Origin: Theocolax elegans
Taxonomy: Eukaryota > Arthropoda > Insecta > Hymenoptera > Cerocephalidae
Direction: 5' to 3'
Assembly: GCA_026168455.1 (NCBI GenBank)
Contig: CM047429.1
Location: 3,097,720-3,161,719 of the forward strand
DNA: 64,000 nt
Under the pieces are notes generated by a model. It did not search any database and was not told the origin of the DNA. It saw nothing but the letters and a program-made list of their open reading frames with translations. The translations under genes were made by a program, and so were the position numbers. Positions 43,280 to 53,993 of the stretch are shown here, piece by piece (the first letter of the stretch is position 1; each line of letters starts with the position of its first letter).

Positions 43280-43762
43280 ATGTTAAATGATGAACACATA
43301 TTAGAATTTAATAACATCCTTAAATCATGTACACCGTTCAATATGCAAACAACTCTTTTAGTTCAAAAACAATATAATATTAACTCAGTTCAAATGAATA
43401 ATGAATACATTCAATTGTTATTTTCTGGAAAATATGAAAAAGGTCATTGGATTTGTATGTATTACAATAATAGAACGATACACATTTATGATAGTTTAAA
43501 TGCTAAATATTTGCAAAATGAACATAAAGTATACATCAATAGATTATTTCCAGATAGTCAACAATTAAAAATTGTTTTTGAAACAGTGCAATTTCAAACC
43601 AATAGTTATGATTGTGGAATTTTTGCGACAGCTTTTGCTGTCTCTATTGTATTTAATTTATGCCCATGCAGTTTAAACTATGATATTTCCCAAATGCGTT
43701 CACATTTACTAAAAATATACGAAACACGTAGTATTACGATGTTTCCAATTTTACAAATATAA
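43280..43762 (+). CDS. Ulp1/SENP-like cysteine protease (C48 family), copy 1
   Basis: 160 aa with the full set of Ulp1-family active-site motifs: GHWICMYY (His), IHIYDSLN (Asp) and VQFQTNSYDCGIFATAF (oxyanion Gln and nucleophile Cys). Ulp1-type enzymes cleave SUMO or related modifiers; transposon-encoded versions are known but their substrates are not. The frame ends at 43762 because of one A missing in ACAAATATAAAC; copy 2 has the extra A and continues. Upstream the sequence stays coding-like only from the Met at 43280. The neighbours are Helitron parts on the same strand, so it may be a Helitron passenger or an N-terminal domain of its polyprotein. Confidence 0.75.
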   Translation: MLNDEHILEFNNILKSCTPFNMQTTLLVQKQYNINSVQMNNEYIQLLFSGKYEKGHWICMYYNNRTIHIYDSLNAKYLQNEHKVYINRLFPDSQQLKIVFETVQFQTNSYDCGIFATAFAVSIVFNLCPCSLNYDISQMRSHLLKIYETRSITMFPILQI

Positions 43763-43990
43763 ACTATAATATTTCAACAATACCAATCAAAAGATACATG
43801 ATTCATATTTGTTGTATTGATGAAAAAAAAATTGAATTTCAATGTAGCAGAAATAAAAATAATAGAATAAAATTTTCAACAGAAATTTAATTCTGAACAA
43901 CAAACAATAATGAATTTATATAATAAAGATAAAATCATTTCCGTTGATTCTATTGCCCCAATGGAAATAGACTATGAAATACCACTTATA

Positions 43991-44609
43991 GTTCATTTTA
44001 TCAAATGATGAAATATTAATTAATAACATCCTTAATCATGTACACCGTCAATATGCAAACAACTCTTTAGTTCAAAAACAATATAATATTAACTCAGTTC
44101 AAATGAATAATGAATACATTCAATTGTTATTTTCTGGAAAATATGAAAAAGGTCATTGGATTTGTATGTATTACAATAATAGAACGATACACATTTATGA
44201 TAGTTTAAATGCTAAATATTTGCAAAATGAACATAAAGTATACATCATAGATTATTTCCAGATAGTCAACAATTAAAAATTGTTTTTGAAACAGTGCAAT
44301 TTCAAACCAATAGTTATGATTGTGGAATTTTTGCGACAGCTTTTGCTGTCTCTATTGTATTTAATTTATGCCCATGCAGTTTAAACTATGATATTTCCCA
44401 AATGCGTTCACATTTACTAAAAATATACGAAACACGTAGTATTACGATGTTTCCAATTTTACAAAATATAAACTATAATATTTCAACAATACCAATCAAA
44501 AGATACATGATTCATATTTGTTGTATTGATGAAAAAAAAATTGAATTTCAATGTAGCAGAAATAAAAATAATAGAATAAAATTTTCAACAGAAATTTAAT
44601 TCTGAACAA
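43991..44609 (+). pseudogene. Ulp1-like protease, tandem copy 2 (frameshifted)
   Basis: Second copy of a ~708-bp tandem duplication (the phrase ACAGTGCAATTTC is at 43583 and 44291). It keeps GHWIC, IYDSLN and the intact C-terminal frame from 44294 (QTNSYDCGIFATAF) to 44599, but single-base losses near 44030-44070 and 44248 break the N-terminal half. The C-terminal end is longer than in copy 1 (NINYNISTIPIKRYMIHICC) because an A is present. Differences from copy 1 are again only indels. Confidence 0.75.
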
Positions 44610-44618
44610 CAAACAATA

Positions 44619-45397
44619 ATGAATTTATATAATAAAGATAAAATCATTTCCGTTGATTCTATTGCCCCAATGGAAATAGACTATGAAATACCAACTTATA
44701 GTTCATTTTATCAAAAAAATAAAAATAAACAATTTAATGATATAGAAATAAAACAGCTAAAAATAAAACAGCAAACTATGATAAAAAGGCAAACAAGTAG
44801 CTGTATCGATATAAAAAATGAACGAGAAAAAGAAGCGTTGCATAAAAAAGAAGCTTATATGAGAAGTAAAGATAGTAATGACGGCAAAATAGAAGAAAAA
44901 AAATAAAGAGAAAACAGCAAACCATGATGAAAAGACAAAAATAAATAGTGACGAAATAAAAAATGAACGAGAAAAAGAAGCATTACGAAAAAAGAAGCTT
45001 ATGTAAATAATAAAAATAGCAACGACGGCAAAATAGAAGAAAAAAAATAAAGAGAAAACAGCAAACCATGATGAAAAGACAAAAAATGAATGATGACGAA
45101 ATAAAAAATGAACGAGAAAAAGAAGCATTACGAAAAAAAGAAGCTTATGTGAAAAGTAAAAATAGTAATGACGACAAAATAGAAGAAAAAAAAATAAAGA
45201 GAAAACAGCAAACCATGATGAAAAGACAAAAAATAAATCGTGACGAAATAAAAAATGAACGAGAAAAAGAAGCATTACAAAAACAACATATTTATTATAA
45301 TGAAAATATTGATCAATGTAAAAAAAATGAAAAGAAAAAATTAAATGGAAAAATATTAAACGAAAGTAGAAAAAATGATATCGATAAATTAGTATAA
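44619..45397 (+). pseudogene. Charged repeat protein, ~49-aa units (Helitron N-terminal type)
   Basis: Four tandem units of about 147 bp, with the IKNEREKEAL phrase starting near 44812, 44957, 45102 and 45249. Each encodes Lys/Glu-rich sequence: KNEREKEALRKKEAY, KSKNSNDDKIEEKK, KRKQQTMMKRQK. The frame is open for 44619-44906 and 45068-45397 and is broken between by A-tract length changes at each EEKK. Repeated basic/acidic stretches of this kind precede the Rep domain in many arthropod Helitron proteins (from memory). A long open frame on the opposite strand here is only the mirror of the repeats. Confidence 0.65.
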
Positions 45398-45433
45398 AAC
45401 CATTTACAAAAAAATTTAAAAAGACGCATATGT

Positions 45434-46200
45434 ATGAAAAATGACAAAGACATGGAATTACCAATCATATTGCTTAAAAAATTAAAAATTGATGAAGGAA
45501 AATTTTTTAACGTATATGATAAACCAATTAATACCAAAAAAGGTATAAATTATAAAGAATTAAATAAACGTATTTTAATTAAAAATGAACAAAATGTAAA
45601 ATTAGTAAGTAAATCCAAAATAATGGTCGAACAGCAAATGTAGATTTTGATGAAAAAATAATTACTGAAAACAATTTAGGTTATATGTCTGAAATTTGTA
45701 AACATTGTAATACTAAACATTTTGTTTTTGAATATACACTAGGTAAAGAATTTTCTAATTGTTGTCACAAAGGAAACGTAGACTTACCGAAAATGCCTCC
45801 TTATCCGGAAGAATTAAAGCAATTAGCTACAGGAATATCGGAAGATAGTATTAATTTTCGCAAAAATATTCGGCTATATAATAATGCGTTAGCTTTTGCA
45901 AGCTTTGGAGCTAATTTTGATAAGTTATCTGGTAGTGGACCACAAATTCTTAGAATATGTGGTCAAATATATCACAATGTTTTTGCTTTACATCCAAATG
46001 AAAATGAAGCTCGAAAATATGGGCAATTGTATGTTCTAGATAATGAATTAGCTGCAGCTGAAAGAAAAAGTTTTAAAAATAATTTAGATACAAAATTAGA
46101 ATTGTCAAGTAAATTAGATAGCTTAATTAGAAATGTTAATCCTTATGCTAAAGCTTATAAAATGATGTATGAGGTAGAAAAAGAAAAATTAGAATATTAG
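45434..46200 (+). pseudogene. Helitron N-terminal region with CxxC-type knuckle
   Basis: Two adjacent frames, 45434-45643 and 45685-46200. The second has ICKHCNTKHFVFE with NCCHKGNVDLPKMPPYP (a zinc-knuckle plus linker), then FRKNIRLYNNALAFASFGA, PQILRICGQIYHN and ARKYGQLYVLDNELA. This order (knuckle, KGKV/NVxLP, FRxxIRxYNxAxAFxSxGA, G-x-x-YH, YxQLYxxD) is that of the region just upstream of the Helitron Rep domain. A single-base shift separates it from the Rep part at 46258. Confidence 0.75.
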
Positions 46201-46257
46201 AAGAAAAATTAGATAAAAATATATATATATAATGAAGCTACTTGTAATGAAGTTGCA

Positions 46258-46978
46258 ATGGTAATTGTAGGAAAAAATGGACTGCCTACTTCAGAGCGGA
46301 ATATAGTTATATATTCAAAATATGACAATCCAATTAGTATTCCTTTAATAAGTAAACACACTGATCCAATGACATACCCACTTATTTATCCAAATGGAGG
46401 ATATGGATGGATGCCTAATATGAAATGCAAATATAAGAAAAACAATATTTCATGTTTGCAATTTTATAATTACAGACTTTCTATGAGAAATGGATTTAAT
46501 CCATACCTTAATATGGGAAAAGTTTCTCAACAGTTTACAATTGATGCATTTGTAAAAGTTGAACAATCAAGATTATATTTTGTAAAGAAAAACCAAGATA
46601 TTTTAAGAAGCGATTATTATAAAGGCGTAATGGATTATTTACACAAGAAAAAAGAATCTGAAAATATAAAAAGTGGAAAAATGTTTATTTTGCCATCAAA
46701 TTTTGTTGGAAGTTCAAGATTCCTAAAACAAAATTACATTGACTCAATGAGTATAGTAAATTGTTACGGAAAACCTGACTTATTTATAACAATGACATGT
46801 AATCCAAACTGAAAAGAAATAACTGAACATTTAAAAGAATATGAAACTGTAATGATAGACCAGATTTAGTATTTAAGGTATTTCATCAAAAAATAAAAGA
46901 ATTTAAAGAATTGGTAATTAAGCAAGGTGTTTTAGGAAATTGTATCGCCTACACTTATGTTATCGAATTTCAAAAAAA
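46258..46978 (+). pseudogene. Helitron-like Rep domain, N-terminal half
   Basis: Open from 46258 to 46812: HTDPMTYPLIYPNGGYGW, QFYNYRLSMRNGFNPYL, QQFTIDAFVKVEQSRLYF, PSNFVGSSRFLKQNYID and YGKPDLFITMTCNPN, the conserved Helitron_like_N signature. A TGA replaces the Trp expected after CNPN at 46810-46812. The relic then continues (KEITEHLKEYET, DLVF, VFHQKIKEFKEL, AYTYVIEFQK). The catalytic HUH motif, expected within about ten residues after this point, and the tyrosines beyond it are deleted. Confidence 0.8.
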
Positions 46979-47200
46979 TCTCAAATTGACAAATCACAAG
47001 GACAGTCATACAAACAAGTTGGTATCTATTTACCATCTCCAATTTTTAGCCATGGTCAATTATACGTAGCTCTTTCAAGAGCTAAAAGTAGAAAAAATTT
47101 AAAAATATTACTGTTAAACAATGCAAAAATAGAAAATGATACATTAAAAAATAAACACAAAATTTACACTAACAATATAGTGTTTAAAAAAGTATTGTAA
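46979..47200 (+). pseudogene. PIF1-type helicase, last C-terminal segment
   Basis: KSQGQSYKQVGIYLPSPIF and SHGQLYVALSRAKSRKNLKIL are the final helicase motifs (V and VI) of PIF1/RecD-like helicases, as in Helitron proteins, and are followed by a short tail to TAA 47200. Everything from motif I (Walker A) to motif IV is absent. It is joined directly to the Rep relic by a deletion that also changes frame. Confidence 0.8.
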
Positions 47201-49127
47201 ATGTGTAGACGAAAATTTATACACATTTTATATAAATTTTATAAATAAATAAAAATGGAAGTATGAAAAAAAACATTAAAATATCACAACTATTGAATGA
47301 TTAAAGTGAATATGCAAAATAATTAATAATTGTTTGCGCTGAAAATCATTAAAATACAATTGAAAATCGGCTGCAAAATATCATATTGTAAATGACAAAT
47401 CATTACATTAGTTATAATAAATAAAAAAAAAGAATATAAGAAAAATCCATTGAAATATTACTACTACTGAATCATTAAAATAAATATGTAAAATAATTGA
47501 TAATAGCCTGCCGTTCGACAAAACTTACAGACTTCAAAAAAGAATCAGAGTTTCCCAAAATACAACGACCGAAAGTTTAATTCTTATAATAACGTATAAA
47601 CAGGTATTTAAAATTATTATTTAAAAACTTAAATTTGTTAAAATTTTACAATTAGAATTATATTTGCATATATCATGTATAAAATATTTCGACAGAGCCG
47701 CCATTTAGATACAATCACTCACCCAACGTGCGTAAAAAATGATTTTCATAACACTCAATTTTATAATAACAATTACTATACAGATTCTATTAAATACCAA
47801 AATTTTTAAATATGCATTATAAAAACCATCACTTTGAAATAATACTACATTCACATACAAATTAAAACCATATATAACACAACGACAGTATTATATACCA
47901 CTTTATAAAAAATGTTACCACCGCCATTAAAGAAAAATATAATTTATGAGAGTATATAACATGCTTATATTTTATGTATTCTGTAAACACATTATATTAC
48001 ATCAATTTATTTAAAATTACGATATCCCCCCAAATGGAAATTATTTTATGTGTGTGCATTTTAAATATATTAAATATATGGACATATTTCACTTTCTTTC
48101 TGAACACACGCACACACACCTTCTTTATAATAACCTATAATGATTATTTTTACACAGACACAATATATATATATATATATATATATACTTATTTTTTACT
48201 CTTTGTCATATTTATTTTCTTTTTGTATTTAATTCTATCATTATTAGCGTCAAAATTTAACAGTATACTTTTCTTTCCTTAACTTACACTGTTACAGAGC
48301 CCTTATTATGTTACTATTAAATGGATCATGCATTGAAAAAATATATGATTCTTGAAATGTATACCTCACCAGCACATCCTTGCCGTAAGAGTCGAATACA
48401 ATATTCATATGTTGGCTAACGCTGGAAGCATAAATATATTTTACGGAGCGTGTGTTACAACTATACACGAAAAATCTAAATGACTTCAGTACAACATGTC
48501 TTGGTCTGCAGAAACGACATCAGGTTTTCATCAAATACACTATCCAAGAGCCTAACTCTCGTCCAATAATGTATAAATAGTTATTTAAAATTATCAAATA
48601 AAACGAAAACATTGGAAAGTCGACACAAAACATATGGAGTTCTCACATATTTTCAACTCGTCTACGCGAGATCAAGATTCGAAATGCCTTTTTGAAACGA
48701 TTGCCCGCTCATATACTATAAAGGACCCCTGCAATAATGATGAAAATGGAGTCGAAATCTCACGAATGATTGACATTTGACGGATTCTTTGAATGTCACG
48801 AAATAATTGATAGTCATTAGATAATCAAGTTTTCAGTTGAACTTTATTTTCAGTTCTGTCTTTGATGTTTTTTTTAATTTATAACCTCTTTTAAAAAACC
48901 AAATTGGAATGTCGACACAAAATATATCGAGTTCTCACACTCTTTTCAATCGTCTGTACAATAGTAGTTACATGTAATTTTAAAGAAATTTTGATTAATT
49001 TTAAAACTTTGGTAGTTAACTATCATATTTTGTTTATTTCTCAATTTTTTTTACAAAAACGACATCTCAGTCACCACATTAATTATACCATAATCCTCTT
49101 CGCAATGCGCAAATTATCATTATTCAT
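47201..49127. other. AT-rich DNA, no gene; small repeats
   Basis: No gene is supported. There is a short (CA)n-like tract at about 48105-48119, a (TA)n tract at 48162-48186, and a related pair around GTCGACACAAAA(C/T)ATAT...GAGTTCTCACA at about 48618 and 48912. The 102-codon frame at 47974 is low-complexity and crosses the (TA)n. Confidence 0.55.
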
Positions 49128-49386
49128 ATAAAATAGATATGTTTTAAGTATTTTTCGCATGACTTGGGAAGTTTTCAAAAATCGCTCAAAAAGATAACTT
49201 TAATATAATGTAGATAGATGTAGATTTAATATTGTTATATGTCAAACGCAGAGAGCAATAAATAATGAATTCAAATTATAGTTTTGAAATATGGATGTTT
49301 ATTTTATCATCACGCAGAATTTGTTTTAAAAGAAAGTTACTCTATCTTGGTGAATAAACCACACTTTTAATTAGATGGCACTTTCA
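49128..49386 (+). repeat. ~265-bp repeat, copy 2
   Basis: Second copy of the 39022-39290 sequence with few differences, again leading directly into (TC)n. Here a LINE (E) follows the TC tract. Confidence 0.85.
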
Positions 49387-49499
49387 CTGACTCACTCTCT
49401 CTCTCATTGTCACTATCTCTCTCTCTCTGTCTCATTCTCACTATCTCTCTCTCTCTCTCTCTGTCTCATTCTCACTATCTCTCTCTCTCTCTCTCTCTC
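49387..49499 (+). repeat. (TC)n before LINE E
   Basis: TC tract with three TGTCTCATTCTCACTATC-like interruptions. GGTGAGTAAAAG of LINE E begins at 49500. Confidence 0.9.
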
Positions 49500-49808
49500 G
49501 GTGAGTAAAAGCCTCCCTATTTTTGTGCTCTGTGTTCTCGCTATCATTGTATACTCACATCGCCGCCTGGAGTTTTTTACAGTAGTTGATAGGACCGGAG
49601 TCTGTCTGCAAGAGCTATTCAAATAATAGTTGCAACTTTCTGTGGACAGTGGTTCTTGTGAATTTATATTAAAACTCGAGAAATTTTTGGAGGTTAGCTG
49701 AGCAGTTCAGTGGAGTTCGCATGGGCGGTTAAAATCAGCAGGTCAGCCAATATTTAGGAGTACGTGACACCCGGTAAGGTTGGATGAGTTGCGATAAATA
49801 CCGCGAAA

Positions 49809-50907
49809 ATGGCAACGTCGCGAAGCTGCTTCGTCTGCGGTGGTCGAGTCACGAGGAAGGATTATTTCGAGGTTTGCGCAGTATGTAACAGCTTAGTTCA
49901 TACTAACCGTTTTGAAATCGCGCCGGGCTCAACAGAGCGTCGCTGTTGCGTACTAGCGCGAATCAAGTCGGTAATTCACACCACTACCGAGGCGGGGGCG
50001 CCATCGACTGGGTTGCCACGGCTGACTGAGGCGACTGACGTTATCCCATCGATGGCCACGCCCACTCCCTCTACTTCTTGCGCAAAGCGCGTTGCCTCGG
50101 CTTCGTCGCCGTCAACAACGAAGGTTACCAAGCAACCACGCGGCGCCGCGCCCACCTTCTCTAATCAGGTAGCTCGCGATACACTCGTTGACTCCGTTCA
50201 AATGGCGGCCGCTCCACCGCCGTGGTTAAAAGCATTTGCGCGTGGTTTCAGAGAAGACCTAAGAAAAGATATTAGTCTGATTACGGAAATGGTTGGTCGG
50301 GTAGAAGAGAAGATGGATGTGGTCGGGGCGGATCTTAAGGCGCTTCATGCTCGCGTAGTGTGCACTTGAGGAACAGACAAACCGGAAAATAAGTGATGTG
50401 TCGAAGTGCTCTATGGGCGTCTCGCGCACCGCTGTTTCAGTTGACACTGAGATGTTAGTTGAAAAATTAATTGGAGTAATAAATGTGCCGATGCTGGCAA
50501 AGCAGGTTGTTGACATTCGTCCGTGGGTTTCGCGAGTGGGTACAGGCTCCGATGAGAGCACATCGCAACCTAAAAGCAAAGGGGTTGTTATTAAATTATC
50601 CTCTACGTCAGCCTGAGATGCGGTCGTGGATAAAGCTTACCTTCTGAAAGGATGAAAGGCGCGCGAAATTTTCGGAGAGGGAGAAAACAACGCTATTTTT
50701 ATTAGACCATTATGGCCAAAAACCATTTTTAAACTTTGGTCGTCAGCAAATCGAAAGTGTACAGAGTTGGGCTATGCGAGGCCCCTAGTAGTTAATTTAA
50801 AAGTATACATACGGGAGACGAGAGATGGGCCATTGACGCGTGTAATCTCTGAAGCCGACATACTAAACCTGCAGCCGCTTTCCTCATCTTCCTCGCATGC
50901 TAAATGA
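49809..50907 (+). pseudogene. LINE E ORF1 (frameshifts and stops)
   Basis: MATSRSCFVCGGRVTRKD, CAVC and LVHTNRF: the Cys expected after HTN is Arg, so the zinc site is damaged. Then come CAKRVASASSPSTTKVTKQ, MAAAPPPWLKAF, a coiled coil to 50350, a frameshift near 50360, VVDIRPWVSR, GVVIKLSSTSA, TGA near 50615 and again near 50655, AREIFGEGENNAIFIRPLWPK and the C-terminal VNLKVYIRETRDGPL. It ends at TGA 50905-50907 in the context AAA-UGA-GAC-AGG, identical to LINE D. Confidence 0.8.
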
Positions 50908-53793
50908 GACAGGAGTGGTCGTGCCAATAAAAATAACAAACACTTTTCATCTAACTCATTTTCCATCTCTCATACTAACATAAATCGTCTAAAAACTCAT
51001 TTTGCAGCCATTGAAGCTTTAATCTATCCGAGATCTTTCGATGTCATCGCATTAACCGAAACCTTCCTTACTGAACATGATTCCTCTGATATTTTTGAAT
51101 TACCTGGTTATGTATTACACAGATTGGATCGTGTAGGTAGGGGAGGGGGTGGAGTTGCGGCGTACATACGTGAGGAGTATAAGGTTAGCGTTGTTGCAAA
51201 CTCGGATCCGGTTTTTTCTAACAAACCGGAATTCTTAATCTTACGCTTGGTGAGTGGCTCGTTAACGACTCTTCTAGCGGTGGTCTATCGTAGACCAACA
51301 GCCGCCTATCCAAGCGAATTTTTTGAGGTTCTTTCTGATATTTTACCAGATTGCAACAGCGTTATCGTCACGGGTGATTTCAACATGGATATGAACTCAA
51401 ACAGTGCAGCTGCTAACATGATGAAGTCAAATCTGATGGCATCGGGCCTTTCGCTCATACCATCGGAGCCGACCCATCATGCAGCGACATCGAACGGTTT
51501 CTCTCACACTTGGTTAGACCTCTTCCTGATTCGTGAGCCGGTGCTAAATTTCAAATATCTCAAATCTACTGCTCCCTTCGCAGCCGGCCACAACTCCATT
51601 AGTCTGGAATTAATTGTACCGAGTAATCAAAAAGTAGGGGAGAGGATGTTTTGGAGGAGAAATCTGGAAGAGGTAAACTTACAGACTCTCGCCACCACAT
51701 TCACATCCTTCATGAACAACCCATTAGCTTCTGCCTGGCCCGACCAACCCCTTTCCTCATATTCTAACTCATTCGAAATCATCTCCTCTTTATTAACAAA
51801 CATTAACCAATCAACCATAAATTCATTTAATGCTCTGGCACCATTGAAATTCATCACCATTAAAAATTCACAAAAACCATGAGTCACACGCGAAATAAAA
51901 TTGTCCATTAGAGAAAGAAATAATGCTTTTGAGAGGTTCCGTATTTCAAGAGATCCACTGGATTATAGAAACTATAAGGAGCTTAGAAATAGTGTATCAA
52001 ATTCGTTAAATTCCAGTAAATTTAAGTTTCTTGCAAATAAATTAGGTGTAAATAAAGATCCTGCTAGCTCCTGGAATTCTCTTCGGAATATGGGATTTTG
52101 CTCAGGGGCTCATACTTCTCCATTAAAAGTTTTTTCACCTCATCAACTCAATACCCATTATGCCTCCATCTGAAACCGATCACCCCCTCTCTCAGTTCAG
52201 TCATTAGCATCCATCATTTCTAACACTTGCTCATTGTCATCCTCATCTCTTTCTTTTTCTTTCTCTGTAGTAACGGCCAAAGTGGTGAGCCATGCAATAC
52301 TGAAATCTACCTCTAAAGCAGTCGGTATTGACGGAATCTCCTTAAAGATGCTCAGACTTTTAGAGCCACAATTAATCTTTCCGCTTGTCGAAGTATATAA
52401 CAATATGTTAATTGCGGGTTTTTTTCCCGACTGCTGGAAGAGGGTGGTTTTATTTCCCTTGGCTAAGTCAAGTAAAATTGTAACGTGTGCGGATACCAGG
52501 CCAATTGCTCAGTTATGCGAATTATCTAAAGTACTCGAGCGCATTGTACATCTACAACTCTCTAATTACTTAGAGACAAATAATTTATTGACAGAGAGAC
52601 AGGCAGGCTTTCGTAAAGACCATAGCACTCAGACAGCATTGTTGGGGGTCCTGGATGATGTCAGAAGAGCCATTGACTCTCGGAAGATTACGATTCATAT
52701 GCTGTTTGACTTCTCCAAGGCCTTCGATACTGTGCCTCATGATGTGCTTATTACCAAATTAAGTAATATTGGTTGTTCAGAAAATGTATTAAATTGGTTC
52801 TACAGGTATCTGGTAGGTCGCTCTCAGACGGTGGAGGGTGAGGGTGGTGAACTCTCCGATTGGTTGAATATAAATACGTGTGTACCTCAGGGCAGTGTAC
52901 TTGGTCCGATTTTATTTTCCATTTTTATTAATGATTTACCGAATGTATTGAAATATAGCAAATGTATGTTGTTCGCGGATGATGCCCAGGTTTATTCGTC
53001 GTTTTATCCGGCGGAGATCGAAACAGGAGTTCAGCAAATCTCGGAAGATGCAAATGCGATTGTTAAAATAGGGAATGAATATTTGCTGTATGAAAGTGAG
53101 GTTAAGTCTCTGGGACTGTTCATTTCGCCCACATTGGATTGGTCAAAACAGGTTTTAGCACTTTCTAAACGGGTTCGTGGAGTCCTTCACTCCTTAAGAT
53201 ATTATAGAAGAACTCTATCGCGTAAACTAAGGAAAAACCTGGTGGAGGCGCTCATTTTCCCGCATTTTGATTATGCGTGTGCGGTTTATGACGACATTGA
53301 TCAAACCAAAAATCTAAAGTTATAGAGATTACTAAATGCGTGCGTAAGATTTGTGAGGGGCGATCTACGTAGATATGATCATGTGACGCCCCATAGGCTT
53401 GATCTAAAATGGCTGTCGGTTGAGTCCAGACGCTCCTCCCTCATCGGATCATTAGCATACAATATCATAATACATAACTCACCATCATACCTCGCAGTTC
53501 ATTTCTCATTATTATATAACCCAGTCACCAATCCTCGCACCTCATCACGCCATCCGCCTAAAGCACTTACATACTTACCACCTCGTACAGAAGCCTTAAA
53601 TAAATCATTCGTCATTACATCATCCCGCATAGTAAACTCCCTGCTTATCGACATCTTTATGAATTCCTCTCTAAACCATTTCAAACGTTCCCTTTTCGAT
53701 CATCTGTTTGGACTCGACCAGGCAGCTTGGTCCGACCGGGTAAACAACGAGCGAATAGTATTGCGGTCCATCCCTCGTTTCCAAGCGGAGTAG
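50908..53793 (+). pseudogene. LINE E ORF2: EN-RT (stops, deletion)
   Basis: In frame with ORF1: TNINRLKTHF, LTETFLTEHD, RGGGGVAAYIREE, VVYRRPTAAYP, TGDFNMDM, SHTWLDLFLI, AAGHNSISLE. TGA at about 51880 replaces a Trp codon of the KPW motif, and another TGA lies at 52171. [72 protein letters not shown] and FADD at about 52975-52986. Directly after SEDANAI about 40 residues present in C and D (the KKTKVMILGS block) are missing. A TAG at 53323 precedes the C-terminal segment 53353-53793. Confidence 0.83.
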
Positions 53794-53993
53794 CATAGAT
53801 TTTATAGTTTAGTTTTATTAAATCAGTATTATCATGCGTTATTTAAATTTAAATTTTTCATTGCTTGTAAATACTTGTATGGTGATCACTGTATTTTATT
53901 TTATTTATTATTTTTACAATGCGTTAAGATATTCATTTGTGTTGCTTTTTATACTTACGTTAATTTAAATAGAAGGAAAAAGGAAAGGGATAG

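Larger units (their letters stand above)
43200..47200 (+). mobile_element. Decayed Helitron with internal deletion and adjacent Ulp1-like protease
   Basis: In order: Ulp1-like protease (duplicated), a charged repeat region, a Helitron N-terminal region, the start of the Rep domain, and then directly the last part of a PIF1 helicase. All lie on the plus strand and are AT-rich (A-rich coding strand). The junction near 46975 removes the HUH motif, the catalytic tyrosines and most helicase motifs, so the element cannot move by itself. Helitron ends (5' TC, 3' hairpin plus CTRR) could not be located. Frames are broken often by single-base indels, some of which may be sequencing errors. Confidence 0.75.

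Noticed and set aside
44757..45464. 235-codon minus-strand frame rich in Phe, resembling a membrane protein
   Set aside because: It is the exact opposite strand of the A-rich Helitron charged repeats; the Phe/Leu/Ile content is the complement of Lys/Glu codons.
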